Of a DNA stretch of 64,000 nucleotides, positions 10,926-22,699 are shown piece by piece. The stretch covers positions 16,417,462 to 16,481,461 of the forward strand of contig OX352763.1 in NCBI GenBank assembly GCA_947095585.1, written 5' to 3'. The notes beneath the pieces were generated by a model. That model made no database searches. It was given only the letters and a program-made list of their open reading frames with translations, and was not told the origin of the DNA. Every line of letters begins with the position of its first letter. Position 1 is the stretch's first letter. The DNA comes from Nephrocerus scutellatus. Its lineage: Eukaryota; Arthropoda; Insecta; Diptera; Pipunculidae. A program made the position numbers and the translations under genes.

Positions 10926-12768
10926 TTATACTATATATTAAGGCGTTTATGTTGATGTTTATGATTTGTCGGCAAATAAATGAATAAATAAAAATAATAA
11001 ATAAATAAAGATAAGATACATTAAAATCGATAACATTTATCTAAATTCTTCACCGACTTGGCACTTTTTAAGGAACGTTTTTAGGAACTCAAGTTTATAA
11101 ATATTAGTTAAAGAGTTGACACAAATTCGTTTATTTTTGATTTTTACAAAACAAAGACCCAAATTAGTTCTATCTATAAAAAAAAAAGAGAAATAAATCA
11201 TCAGGTTAACTGTGGAGTCGTTTGCGTATAAACAAAAACACCACAAAAGTTTTCTTTTGTTTTAAATTTAAACTTATTGTTTTTAAAACAACTAGTAATA
11301 GCGAATATTGTTGTAAACCAAGTTGTAAACGTAAATTTTCAAAAGGTAACTAACCAAATCAAAATCTGCAGATTTGGTAAGTTGCAAAATATTACAAGTA
11401 AACACAAAGCACAAAACACCGAAATAATACATTTTCACTTGAGGATAAATAAATATAAAAATTCAAACTAAAATTGATCAGTGAAGATACTTTACACAAG
11501 TCACAAGGGCTTGCAGTGGTCGATTAATGCGGAATTGTAAGATTTTGTTTTACGAAAGTACTCCATAGAACTCGAATAGTGTGTGGGAAAAATTAACAAC
11601 ACAAAAAATTTATTAAGTGTGCCATCCAGTTTCCGATGTCTACCAACAAACTTTTATTTGAACTACCGCCACCGCCACAGCTTAGTTAAAGTACATTGCA
11701 AAAATGAAAAAGATTCCAATTGACCGAGCGATAAAAAGTGCCCACTCAGTTAAACAATTATGAACAACCACACAAAGCTACGAGAAAAATTCTTTGCTTG
11801 ATAGTTTCACTAAACATAAATTAACAGACTGTTATACTTACACTTTCCATATTTACTGCATAAATTACGATAATTGACCACCTACGAATCTAACTTCTTG
11901 CTGATTAGAAGTAAACTGATGTTTCTCATTAAATGAAAATAATAATAAATTAAACAATACGAGAAGATACTTCTGAGTTTTCTTGTGCCTTATCTATCTA
12001 TGCACGATTTATTATATGTTCGCGACGTAGTATTAATGACAATTGCTATACAACTTAACATTTGTATGACATACATATTTCCACTGTTTTTGTTGTTGCA
12101 GCAAGTGTATGAGATAAAGTTGGTCAAAAGAAAAATTATCGCTCTTAAGAGTTTGTGGGGAGGTATAGAGAGGGATGAGCGATATACATATTAGCGCAAT
12201 AATCCAAGAGCTGGTTTAGTTCTGCGGTTGAATCTCAAACTCAATTTTTGAAATTAAGTTCCCGTATTAATTTTCAATTTATTAACTGCTGCTATTCGAG
12301 CATATCCTGAAGGTCGCGACACTTGTACTTGTGTTTTATAGTAAGTAGGTTCTTAAGTTCTTTAAGTTTGCTTTGGCGCGTATCAAATGTAACGGTAAAT
12401 AATAGGAACTAAAATTATATATAGACAGAAGGACTTTTGATATTTCTTATTTACTTAATTATTAATGTTAATGGCTTCAATTTGGTATATCAGATATCTT
12501 TAGGATTTAGTAATAACGCAAGTTTTGTTTTCGAAATTTAGAGAAGAATGCTGTATTAGTATATTTTTATGAAAATGTAAAAACATATTTTTTATCCCAC
12601 TGTACATAACCGTATAAGAATACGCATTATATAAATTTGTATTACAATCAATCAATTTACTTAAAACCATAGCATATATCTAGACTCTTTATTGTATACA
12701 AAATGTATTCGTTGTAACGAAGTTGATTTAATTGAATTAAATCAATTCTATATCACAAACCATATGTA
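10926..12768. other. gene-free AT-rich spacer
   Basis: AT-rich DNA with A-rich and AATAAATAAA tracts near 10975-11010. Short frames at 11037-11246, 11277-11471 and 11985-12194 show no domain, no splice partners and biased composition. No transposon termini were found. Confidence 0.5.
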
Positions 12769-12770
12769 TA

Positions 12771-12975
12771 GGGTGTCCCAACAAGAGTGCCGGATTTAAA
12801 TTTGCCGCCATTTTGTTAATACCGGGTGTCCCAACAAGAGCCTTCTCCATATTCCTAAATCGCGTGGTCTGTACATTTTTGTACATTTTGACATTTGTCA
12901 CATCAAAAATCACTGTACAACTCATATTAACAAAATGGCGGCAAATTTAAATCCGGCGCTCTTGTTGTGACGCCC
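12771..12975. mobile_element. mariner-type MITE with about 50 bp terminal inverted repeats
   Basis: The left end GGGTGTCCCAACAAGAGTGC and the reverse complement of the right end, GGGCGTCACAACAAGAGCGC, match. Pairing continues through CGGATTTAAATTTGCCGCCA and TTTTGTTAATA. TA flanks both ends (12769-12770 and 12976-12977), as expected for Tc1/mariner insertion. A second partial left end (GGGTGTCCCAACAAGAGCC) sits inside at about 12825. The element is 205 bp and non-coding. Confidence 0.85.
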
Positions 12976-12981
12976 TATCTA

Positions 12982-13686
12982 TCTATATATATAAAAATGA
13001 ATGTTTGTCTGTATGTCCGGTATGGACTGCCAAACCCTATAACCGATCGTGTTCTTACTTTGCATATGGGTTTTCTACCATAGTCTGAGTGTTTTTTTAA
13101 ATTTTATTAAATGTGGAGCTTGCTTATTTGATCAAAGTAACTAAAGACGTTGCTCAATTTTTAAAACGCTGGTCATATCATCTCTTTTATTTTTTGAATT
13201 CGAGTGCGATATTTTGATTTAGATATATTTACTCACAAATATATCACAACGGTACAAGACTATGCGTAAAAATCTTGATAGGAAAAGGATAGGGTGAAAC
13301 AGTTTTTATCTCATGGATACCACTAATTTAATTTTTATATTTTTTACATTTAAGAGTCACAGGGGCAGTTTATTAAGTACTGCGAATTAGATTTGAGATC
13401 ATTATGTTTTTACCACGGACAACTTTATGCTTTTTGGGTGATTCACCTAAGAATTTTTGCTTTATTCTTGGAGGTGAAACCAAAAACATTGTATACAAAT
13501 AGGTTTTGTTTTAAATTAATGTTATAATTGTTTTTGTTTTAAATATAATGTAGCTATACTTTAAAATACTTTTGTTAATAAAATTACTTCGATTTTACCT
13601 TATACAAAGATAGATATTTTTTCTACCCTTGCCTTACAGAAGGTTGGTATAAATAAATCCCTGGGCAACGCCGTGTAATCAGCTAG
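12982..13686 (+). mobile_element. Helitron-like element, about 705 bp
   Basis: Starts TCTATATATATAAAAATGAA after an A and ends GGGCAACGCCGTGTAATCAG plus CTAG before a T. A small stem (GGC/GCC) lies just before the 3' end. The leader (TGTTTGTCTGTATGTCCGG) resembles the element at 9949. It begins six bases after the MITE at 12771-12975. No Rep/helicase coding, so non-autonomous. Confidence 0.7.
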
Positions 13687-14734
13687 TTTAAAAATAACGT
13701 TTGACTGTAAGCATCTTTATTTACTCAACAGCTGGCTAGTGGAAGAGACAGACAGATTAGTTGTTGTTTGTGAAATCTTAGATCTTCCAAGTAAGTAAAC
13801 AACCTTGCAAAATTTGTCAATAATTTAACATCCGTCAGTCCAAAATTAACATCATACAGCAATTCTTTCCGGATGTTTTAACGAATTTTATATCTACCGG
13901 ATGTGTTTAACTCTAAATATGGAATTTTGGTTTATTTAAGCAGTCGCCAAGATTATATTACGAGAATGATACCAGCTTTTTACGGAGACATTAAGCAAAT
14001 TTGTGGTTGCTTTAATGACGACGAAAAAATTTAAATATTTATAAAATGTTAAGAACCCTATACTGTGTAGTTGGTATTAGATTAAAAAAATGCATGTTTC
14101 CTGAGGATATTATTGGTAAGACATAAAATGGGATAACAAAAGCCACGTCTTGCTTTTGTGAACAGATGCTAAACTAAGCATATTGTCTTTTTTTTCTTAT
14201 CCGTCCCTTTTTTAAATAATAATACCCAGCACTTAATAGACTTTATTTAAGATTATGGAGTGTTAAGGTATTGCATAGTTTTTTATTCAGATATTTTTCA
14301 TAATGTGAGCTTCCGTTTTTTTTTTCGCAGCACTGAAATGAAAAAGCTGCCCTCTTCCAAAGCAATATATATACTACCTTACATATCCTATGATTAGTAA
14401 TCATAGATCTGTACTTGTACAGTCTCTATCATAACAGAATATTGCGTATGAACTACAATACACAAGAACTAAACATTCATTAAATTGAAATCTCATTATA
14501 TCGATGCTCCTTTCTTTTCCCCTTTGATTCTATCTTGATGGTTAACTTGCAAATAGTAAAGTTCAGTTATCACGTTATTCCCGAATCCTTATCTCCAACC
14601 CGGAAATAATTTCTAAATGCATTGGAAAGATCATTAATAGATCAATTTTTTATAAAATGCAATAAATCGGAAACTTCGAAACTGTTATCAAGGAAAAAAA
14701 GCAAAAATGATACACTGTATGTATAGAAGGACGG
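13687..14734. other. gene-free spacer
   Basis: AT-rich DNA without a recognisable gene, exon or transposon terminus. Confidence 0.5.
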
Positions 14735-15475
14735 TGAGGTCCATTATCACATATGCAGCCATCGTTTGGTGGATAGCATTAGAAGCTGTCGTGGGGCTTT
14801 CACCCCCTACAAATCTTCATTGGTAGGACGGCCGCTAAATGCGATATTAAACTGTAGCTAGAATAAAAGTATAAACCAAAGTGGGACACCTGAAACTTCT
14901 TGACTTAATTCCCAAAAGGGACATGTTTTGCACTATCTCCGACATCATGGTCAGAGAGTATTGTTCCGGCAGGTAGTTGAGGTAGAAATATTGTACTGTT
15001 CAAACTGTTCTTATGGTGTTCCGACACTGGACGCTAGAGGTCTGGTCTGGTTCACAGATGTATCGAAGATCGAATGGATGGAACCAAAGTCTCGATACCT
15101 ATGAGAATAAGTCCTACGGTTTTCCATGCTGAAGGTATTAAGGGCGCTAGAATATATATCTTTTCAGATAGATAGAAAGCGCTGTCGTCCAACTTAATGA
15201 ACTCTATATCAGTTAAGTGCTGTTACGATGCACTACAATCTCTCACCAGACATAACAGGGTTGAGACAATCCAAACGATTAATCAGGCCTTATTCCACTA
15301 AGGAAATTCTCAATCTAACAAGGATAGCATTGAAAAGCTACTGAGTATTTTGCACAGGTCACTGTGGCATACGTATGCCCAGCATTACATTGGCTAAGGA
15401 GGCGTATTTTCCATAAAGAAATTTGTTCGTCAGCAGAGTTGAGAAACTTAGCTACTAAGGACATACTATCCTCTA
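14735..15475 (+). mobile_element. R1-like LINE relic (reverse-transcriptase tail and RNase H)
   Basis: Plus-strand broken frames give TVRSIITYAAIVWW (the YASVVWW-type block of R1-like LINEs), then HLKLLDLIPK, a FTD-S-KIEWME-like RNase H opening (about 15050-15080), a conserved-looking CYDALQSLTRHNRVETIQ tail and LWHTYAQHYIG. Many stops and frameshifts: a dead copy. It may belong to the same clade as the relic at 6425-7010. Confidence 0.6.
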
Positions 15476-16830
15476 TCAAGGAGGGTACACGTCTCTTAGA
15501 TAAGTCATAACCTGTTGATACAATATCATGTCGATTATAGAACTCGCCGGATCAACTGCTGAGGGAGTTTCATTCACTTTTGACGTTTTAGGTATTATGG
15601 AATACGACGAATGAAAAGTGAACGAATGACAGTGCGGTATTACTGAATTCGCGGGTGAAACGCACTCCATACAAAAAATGTCATTTTAAATTCGCACCAT
15701 CTTTTTAGGTCGCAATGCCATATGGACAAAAAAGTTCCGAGGAGCAAGACACTTAGCTCGCATAAGTATAGTAGAAATTTTGGCAGAAAATTTCGGAAGA
15801 AAAGGAAGAAGGAAGTATGTTATACCCATATGTTTTTTTGCAGTTTTCAATTACGCAAAGTGGTCTCAGTCTTTTTGGAATGTAATTAAAACATTCCGGA
15901 GATTTTTGGCTTAAATAAATTTCAAGCAAAAGTTATTTAAGATTGATTTTTCAATGGGTATGATTCAGTACCCACATTAACCCCCAAATAAGAGATAATC
16001 ACATAATAAACGGCATTGAATCTCTTAAGGTCATTATGACAAGGTTACCTAAAGCCATTTTAACAACAAGGTTGTTCCAAAAATCGATCCACAGATTACT
16101 TGATTGCTTTCAAATAAAATTCATTCAATGCACAAACGACCTATTTAGAGGACAATTGTTTTTTTTTAGACTTTTCACATTTTTTAGTGAGTGGGAAAAC
16201 GTTTTCTTCTTCCGAAGAATGAAATTGAAAACAGTTAATTGAAATGTCACAATAAATTGGATAATGATACAAAGAATACGACTTTTCGGTCAAAACAAAT
16301 ATAAAACGTCATAGTTTTTGATATTTTTATGGAATTGTACAATATACCTAACTCTAGTAGCTATGCAACAAGTAAATTAATATTGTATTGCATGTATATT
16401 TGTCGCATATAACCTAAAACATATTTGTCATTGGTTTCAATCCACAAAACAAATCAAGCGAAGATAATTTTTCACATTGAATTGCTGCACATACTAAGAA
16501 ATGGTTCTGGGCGCTGGCGTTTTAAAAAAGTGAATTTTTTTCACAAAGCTATACAGGCAGTAGATACTGATCATTAGATATCTTAACCATCAATAAAATG
16601 TTATTTTTTGCACCTTTTAAACTCTCTCTGTTATAAAACTTTGGTGAAATCGTCGCTTAAGCAATTCCTTCTCTACTATATAACTATAGTAGACTCTTCC
16701 CGAGTAGTCAGAAGGCGGAAACCTACAAAAAGGCAAACCTTCTGCTGATTATATGAGGAAACTGAAAAAGTCGTAATTTGAAGACAAGCTTCGCTGAAAT
16801 GATTTTTTTTGTTACATATTTAGGCTTCCT
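15476..16830. other. gene-free spacer
   Basis: Short frames (15476-15670, 16036-16242) have no recognisable domain. No element termini were identified. Confidence 0.45.
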
Positions 16831-16837
16831 AATGCCT

Positions 16838-17200
16838 CTTTCGATTAAATAAAACGGTACCCGAAACCATACCCACGGGTAAGCTGCCAAAATGACAGTG
16901 TTCTCATGGTTTTCGTGGTGAATACTTTGCAAATAAAACGCCAAACCGAAACCAAATTTGAGAAGAACAACAAACTGAGAAATTAGTCTGCTTGATCTCT
17001 CTTCACCATATAGCTGGGTTAACGAAACCTTACCCGTCGGTTGCCGACGGGAAGCAGAGATACAGTGTCGGTTACAAAACCATGCAAATAAAACGCAAAA
17101 TCAAACCACACCCCGGGTACAGTTTGCAAATAGAACCCCAAACCAAAACCACGAAAGAGGAATTTTAACTCTATCCTGCAAATCGAAAGAGCTATAAAAC
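16838..17200 (+). repeat. dispersed repeat with TTTGCAAATAAAACGC blocks
   Basis: Several copies of a TTTGCAAATAAAACGC-CAAA-CC-like block followed by A/C-rich text occur here. The stretch 17080-17195 (GCAAATAAAACGCAAAATCA, CCCGGGTACAGTTTGCAAAT, then AATCGAAAGAGCTA) is closely matched at 28083-28210. Class unknown; the frames overlapping it are not genes. Confidence 0.6.
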
Positions 17201-17379
17201 AAAAGTATTTCAACTTCTCCGATCATGATAATCATAACAATGCGTTCACACCAAACTTGGCCGCAATTTTCATGTCTGGCATCTACTAGACAGAATAAAA
17301 CATATAGCCTCTCTACCAACTTAACCACAATATTGATTATTTAAATGCTCATCAGGTTACTGTCAAGACCACAACGAGA

Positions 17380-17880
17380 CCACAACGAGACCTACAGAAT
17401 AGGGCCTTCAGAAACGCCAATGGTTTATCGCCAGAGGTTTCAAGTGAAGCCAGTCGATTCCTTAAAATTCTGCTTCGAACACGGTTTTTTGCCCCAAAGG
17501 TAACAAGTTTTGTCAGTGGGTTGTTAATTTTGTGAAGGGGGTGATTCAATGGTGTGGCAGTGTGGGTAAGGGTGCAGTTAGTGTGGGGTGTGTCTGGTGG
17601 TTTCAGTGGGATGTCGGTTGGGTTGGGGTCAGTTTGGTTGTTGCGGTAGGGTGGGATGGGCTACGCCTTTTATTTTAGCTAAACTTGAAAACTAATAGAC
17701 CAATTTTAATCAGGTTTCACCATTGCATATAGGTTTTTCCCCCGAGGTAATAGTCTACAGTTTTAGGTCAGTGGTTAGGGGGTAAGTGGGTGTGGTCGTG
17801 AGGTCAGTGGAGGGATCAGTCGGTGGATGGTCAGTTGGATGGTAGTAAGTGTGGTGGGAGCGGCCGGGCAAAGCCAGATC
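17380..17880 (+). mobile_element. two Helitron-like remnants with GTCAGTGGG tracts
   Basis: The first remnant carries G/T-rich units (TTTGTCAGTGGGTTGTTAAT, GGTTTCAGTGGGATGTCGG) and ends at a GGGCTACGCCTTTTATTTTAGCT sequence near 17685, like the end at 54697. The second (about 17750-17880) carries TTAGGTCAGTGGTTAGGGGG and ends GGCCGGGCAAAGCCAGAT. Neither has a clear 5' end. Only repeats, no coding. Confidence 0.5.
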
Positions 17881-18654
17881 TTTCATGCATTCATTTGAAG
17901 CAAAGCTATTTTGCTTTAGCTCGCACTTGCTTCTTACGATAAGATCTGTGTTCCATTTCTTTAACAAGCACTGAAGTGTATATGTTATATGGAACTCAAA
18001 TTTTAGCTGTCGAAGGGAAATATACTAGACAAATAAAAGAATAAGTAAGCTTGACTGTAGATGTTATATGGAACTTAAATTTGAGGTTTGTGTATAGGAC
18101 TAGTTGAGTAGTTCTTTACTAGACAATAGATGGCTTATAAATACAGAAAAAATTTGTGAACTTAGCATCGCTCCATATCCGTAAGACATCTAGGTATTGT
18201 CTATGTTTAGAGTGTTTCCAATCCAGCTTCACTTACACGTTTTATAGTGGTGCTGCGTCGCCTTTTTAAGTTAGACGTTGCGAACGGAGTGACAAAGTTA
18301 ATATGAGCCTCCTAATGCAACAAGTATGTCCCAAGATTCACTTTTAAAAATAATAACTCCATAGAAGTGCATAAATGTAGTCCGCTTTTTTCCGATCTAA
18401 TTTTAAGTTTCTTGTAATTTTTTTTTGATTTTTTTACTGCGTTTGTGTGTAGGGGTGCGGATACAATTATTGTAGGTGTACGAAAAAAAATTCTATAAAA
18501 GTTAATGGACATTCCTAACAATTGTTATAAAGAGTTTTACCTTCATTGCGGATTGTGTCGGTTACGTTGGAGCTCATCGTGATCATTACAAACCGTAAAA
18601 CGTAAAAATTGTAAACGTGCAAAAAAGTAACAACAATTCTTTTAAAGCCTCCTT
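17881..18654. other. upstream region of the 299-residue gene
   Basis: AT-rich DNA containing the likely promoter and leader of the gene at 18655. The sequence AGATGTTATATGGAACT-AAATTT occurs near 17970-18000 and again near 18058-18080, a short direct repeat. No TATA box or initiator could be assigned with confidence. Confidence 0.4.
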
Positions 18655-21308
18655 ATGTCGTACACGGGCAACCCATCCGACACCGAATTAGACAAAAATG
18701 ATTTCCAGCGCAAGCGTCCGTCCGGACTTGTAACGAAAAAGGCCGCCCATAAAATATCAGCGGAATCAAAATGGAATGACAAACAAGATGACTATACCGA
18801 TTCCGACCACTCAGTGTCGGAAAATTTTTTGGCAAAGGGTACGGCGCCGTCGGTACATTCGCAATCATCTACCTAGGGTGGTCTCACGATGGAAAAACTT
18901 AATACTTAAAACTTGCAAGATTGTATGGATTTCCAACATAACCAGCAAACGATTTTTTTTTCAAAACTAAAATCTTTACAAATTTGTAAGGCTTAGACCT
19001 ATTTTTTATCGTGGTAGTATAATAGTATTTTTATTTGCTAGCTACTATCTTTTTGATAGCTAGTATAAAAGAATATTAAACTATTATACTATCAGCTTTG
19101 CGTTTCCATCGTCATAACATATTAGAAAAATACTATTATTTTATGACGATGGAAACACGGTCTTAAATATTAGGTTTTTCCATTGAGAGATCGCCCTTAT
19201 TAAAGTGCTTATATGTACATATATTTTCGAGTAAATATTTTGTTATCTATATAGGGTGGGCCATTTTTCTTTTTATCATACTTTCGGTGGCGGTTTGACG
19301 CTAAAAATCTATCAATTAATAAACTAATACATCAAAAAGAAGGCGGACGATGGCCCATCCTATATATATTGTGAAAAATACGAAATTTATTTGTATCCCT
19401 TAGGAGCGTTTCTATTGACACCATCCTATGAGCTATCGATGGAACGTGCTGCGTCAATTTGTGAAAAAATGAACTTAAAAGGTTGTTTCAGTTTGACTAA
19501 AACCGCTACGGGTATACTTTTTAAATTTTCGCACACGGATGATTATCAATCGGTTTGTAAGAGAGGATTTCCGTTCCATAAACTAACTGGAGCAAGATAT
19601 TATCGAAAAGTAAATTTTTGATTGCATTGTTTTATTCTAAAATTTATTTCACTTCATACTAGATTTTTTGTTACTTACGTCGTGTTTTTTTTACAAAAAA
19701 TCTGGCGCAGATTGATTTTTTGGCTGTCAAGTTTTTCGTTGTTTCCAAAAAACCAATCTACGGTAGATCGAATTTCCCCTCTAACAGATCTTGATATTTT
19801 GGGAGATTTACCCCTCTTTTCATTAACTGCAACCACAACACATGCAACTAAACAATGTAAACGAAAGATTTCGGCACCGGCCCCGGTGTCAGGGGGCACT
19901 CATACAAATTTAAAAAACACAAGCACCCGATTTTCTTTAAATTTTATTCGCATGTGTTTCTCCAATTGACAAAACTTTTAGAGCACCCATACAAATTTTA
20001 TACAAAAATTTCCCGATTTTCTTCAAATTTTATACGCATGTATATCTCCGATGAACAGGATGTTCGAGGTTCGAAACCCAGAAACACCAAAAGTATTTTT
20101 CATATTCCCCCCTCTCGCGAATGTCTGACAAACGTCCGAGAGTAATAACTAGTCACTGAAAGATTCTCAACTCGCCTTTGGAATACGGCATTAAATTGTA
20201 GGTTCCTTCCATTTGTGTACAAAAAAATAACAGGCACAATACGAATGGTCGCGAGAAGCAAGGATCGCAACGGTCTGTTGCGCCATATATTATTATCTTA
20301 TTCTAAACCGACAAATAAGCACTTTGCACCTTTTCTAATCATAACAATTGTACATAGTTAGGTCATTTCCTTTATTTAAAAAAGAAGTCATATTCTTTGA
20401 CCGCATTAAATAGATGAATGTGAAAACCGTAGTTTGATAGAAATACTTTATAAGCAAGCTTCCATTGCACAATAACTAATATTATTATGTAACATATTTT
20501 ATTGACGTACGCGTAAAGACAATCATTTGGAAAATTCTTACATGAATGTCCATTTGTGTAGGAGGACGTCAATTTATTCTAATCCACATCACACATATGT
20601 ATGTATTTTTAATTTGTATTTGATTTTTCCATCTTCTGTTAGATAGCTATTCCATGTCGACCGCGCAAGACGTTCACGCTTTATGTGTTGGATGTTCCAG
20701 AGGATCTGCCAGTCGAAGACATTAGGCATTCGCTATACCGTTTTGACTCCGTTGTCGAAGTTGTTCGTTTGCACGTTCATTCGTCTTCATCATTGACTCC
20801 AGAGAAAAGTGGTGACGGTAAAAACTGCGAACAATAAATTTCAATGGATCTATCAGTTTAAATTTTGCAATTTCCTTATTTGGAATATAAAAGGTAGCTC
20901 CACTCCAAAGCAGGGCAGTGCAAAACAAGATACTACCGAAAAACATGAGCGTGCAGAACGTAGAGATGTACTAGTAATTCGAGTGACATTGGCTTCCATG
21001 GATGAATATAACATTTTATTGCAAAATGGTTTAAACTTTTACGACGCAACTTTCTTCCCAACCGAGGCCAATATTTCCATTAAAGGCGCTAAGGTGGAAC
21101 ACAAACGAAGGTATGGGTAAAATCTACAACATTAATATTATTTTATATTTTATTTCATCTTTATACTACTGCAAGCTTTCTTGAAAACAGGATGTACGAT
21201 GGCAGTGTAGCTGGGCGTGTACGTGAGCTACTCCCTGTTTTTGACGCATCTGGTTTTTGCAAAATTCCAACGCCAACCAGTAAACATATTGGGCCTTCTA
21301 GGAAATGA
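18655..21308 (+). CDS. unrecognised 299-residue protein with an RRM-like region
   Basis: I do not recognise this gene. Exons 18655-18838, 19404-19609, 20643-20817, 20894-21110 and 21191-21308 join in phase to 299 residues and end at TGA 21306-21308. All introns are GT-AG, and the short ones (76 and 80 bp) are fly-sized. The N-terminus (1-61) is polar and low in hydrophobics. Residues about 62-130 (LLTPSYELSMERAASICEK through GARYYRK) form a compact alpha/beta-like block. From about 133, TFTLYVLDVPEDLPVEDIR and SVVEVVRLHVH, then after a charged loop DVLVIRVTLASMDEYN, have the beta-alpha-beta spacing of an RRM, but no clear RNP1 or RNP2 motif is present, so RNA binding is only an inference. The C-terminus is basic (KRRMYDG to GPSRK). 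The exon 1 donor GTACGG is weak. AATAAA follows at about 21485. MITEs and a SINE sit in its introns. Confidence 0.75.
18879..19200. mobile_element. MITE with TGGAAAAACTTAATACTTAA ends
   Basis: The left end GGTGGTCTCACGATGGAAAA plus ACTTAATACTTAA and the inverted right end (AGGGCGATCTCTCAATGGAA plus AAACCTAATATTTAAG) match. A second hairpin-like insert with GTAGTATAATAGTATTTTTA and its inverse lies inside at about 19010-19150. A shorter relative is at 38851-38992. It lies in intron 1 of the 299-residue gene. Exact target duplication not resolved. Confidence 0.65.
19254..19360. mobile_element. short MITE, TA-flanked, GGGTGGGCCAT ends
   Basis: The left end GGGTGGGCCAT and right end ATGGCCCATCC are inverted copies, and TA precedes and follows (19252-19253, 19361-19362). 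The element is 107 bp with no coding. TA flanks suggest a Tc1/mariner-type source. It sits in intron 1 of the 299-residue gene, 44 bp before exon 2. Confidence 0.75.
19757..19816 (-). repeat. 60 bp repeat shared with 27229-27275
   Basis: GGTAAATCTCCCAAAATATC and CCTCT-AGGGGAAAT-CTACCGTAGAT on the minus strand also occur on the plus strand at 27229-27275. Too short to classify. Confidence 0.55.
19880..20055 (-). repeat. CGGAGATA / AAAATCGGG dispersed repeat, inverted copy
   Basis: On the minus strand this has two units with the same block order as the repeat at 8925-9520 (CGGAGATATACATGCGTAT, AAATTTGAAGAAAATCGGG). It lies in intron 2 of the 299-residue gene, directly upstream of a SINE. Confidence 0.55.
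20056..20300 (+). mobile_element. tRNA-derived SINE, 5'-truncated
   Basis: Begins near the B box GGTTCGAAACCC (about 20067) without an A box. Continues through AACACCAAAAGTATTTTTC, TCTCGCGAATGTCTGACAAA, CGTCCGAGAGTAATAACTAG, TTAAATTGTAGGTTCCTTCC and AACGGTCTGTTGCGCC with an AT-rich tail. The same order occurs in the other SINE copies in this window. In intron 2 of the 299-residue gene. Confidence 0.75.
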
Positions 21309-21560
21309 ACTGAACAAAAATGTTCAACTGGATATACAAGCTAACATATACTGAACCCGTCAATCATCGTAGTTTTCTTTATAAAGGCGTTATTTATTGT
21401 TAAAATACCCGTTTCCCGTGCACATTTTAATGAAACATAAAATCTGCTGTAATTAAATAACAATAATAATTTATACTTTTTCCAAATAAAAAACACTTCA
21501 TTATATTATATATTATATTAACATCCAACCATGTCAAAAACTTTTGTTTTTATTTAATTA

Positions 21561-21938
21561 CTAGCGGAAATACCCGGCGTTTCCCGGCTGCCCCATCCCA
21601 CTGACCATCGACCAACTGACCCTCGCCCAACTGACCACCCGCCCACTGACTCCATTCTACCGATTGACCACCAGAAAACTGCCTCTTATATCGGCAAAAA
21701 ATATATATCTGTTCGAATCGTCAGTTATGGTCCCGAGTTCATACAAAAATCCCATGAAAAAAATCACTTTCAGTTTTTGCCGAATTTCCCAATTTTCTGT
21801 GCAACTTTTCCAGTTTTTCTTTCCGTGCAGACCTTGCTCGGACTATAAAGAACATTTAAAAATAAAAATGAGTCAAATCGGTACAGCCGTTCTCAAGTGA
21901 TGCGCTTACCAACGAACAGGATTTCATTTTTATTTTAG
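21561..21938 (-). mobile_element. Helitron-like element, minus orientation
   Basis: Read on the minus strand, it ends GGAAACGCCGGGTATTTCCG followed by CTAG, then T. Its 5' part contains AAAATAAAAATGAAATCCTG and, near the 3' end, GTCAGTGGG units (plus-strand CCCACTGAC at about 21597, 21631 and 21647). It sits just past the polyadenylation signal of the 299-residue gene. Non-coding; the 5' limit is approximate. Confidence 0.6.
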
Positions 21939-22077
21939 CCGTATTTTATTGCCGAGGAACAACAACAATTGCACTGTCGAATTCCTTCATTGGAAAACCT
22001 GCTGTTTGGCTGGTTTTGGCTGGTTTTGACATTCGAATTCCGAACTCGCTCGGCAAATAAAATGCAGCTATTGATTT

Positions 22078-22300
22078 GGGTGCCGTTGCTCAAGTAGTTA
22101 GTGCGTTGAACTACAGACTACAGAGCGAGAGGTTCTAAATTCGAATCCCAGAAAACCACCAAACAGCTTTTTCACGGTCTCACCTCACGTGAATGTCTGA
22201 CGAACGTCCGAACGTATTATCTGAGAAGAGAATGCTTCTCAGCTATGTTATGTCCTGGGCCACAACGGTCAGTTGCGCTAAATATTAGATTATTATATTA
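22078..22300 (+). mobile_element. tRNA-derived SINE with A and B boxes
   Basis: Starts GGTGCCGTTGCTCAAGTAGT (A-box region), with a B-box-like TTCGAATCCC at about 22140-22149. The body CACGTGAATGTCTGACGAAC is followed by the end CGGTCAGTTGCGCTAAATAT and an ATT-rich tail. The tRNA-like head of about 75 bp is the best evidence for a pol III SINE. The interior is shortened relative to the copies at 43330 and 54846. Confidence 0.75.
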
Positions 22301-22699
22301 CAAGTGTGGCTGTAGCCCATACGATTTTTCTAAGTGATTTAAAGGAGGTTTGGGGGTTAATTGGTGTCGAATGAAAGGAAATAAAAATAATTGTTATTTA
22401 AAAAAAAAGTTTTCACAAAAGTACAACAGTGGGCGTGTTCAAAGGTGAGTGCGTCTAAATATTAGTGTCAAATCATTTTTATTCATTTAAATATTTTACA
22501 ATTATAAACTACATATACTTATAACTATTAATAATAAGTATCCACAATAGGGTCCGATGTCTTAATTTATTTTGTATTGCTTATTATTAAGCAATATTTT
22601 TTGCTACTTCTTATATTTTTATATTTAAACAATAGTTTTTAAATGAAATAAAAACGAAAATCGAAAGGGGCCTATAAATTGTTGATTGGCCTTCTCGTA
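22301..22699. other. gene-free AT-rich spacer
   Basis: AT-rich DNA between a SINE and a LINE relic; nothing recognisable. Confidence 0.5.

Noticed and set aside
19622..19969. 115-codon plus-strand frame after exon 2 of the 299-residue gene
   Set aside because: Lies in intron 2, covers repeat DNA, and the in-phase splice chain passes over it.
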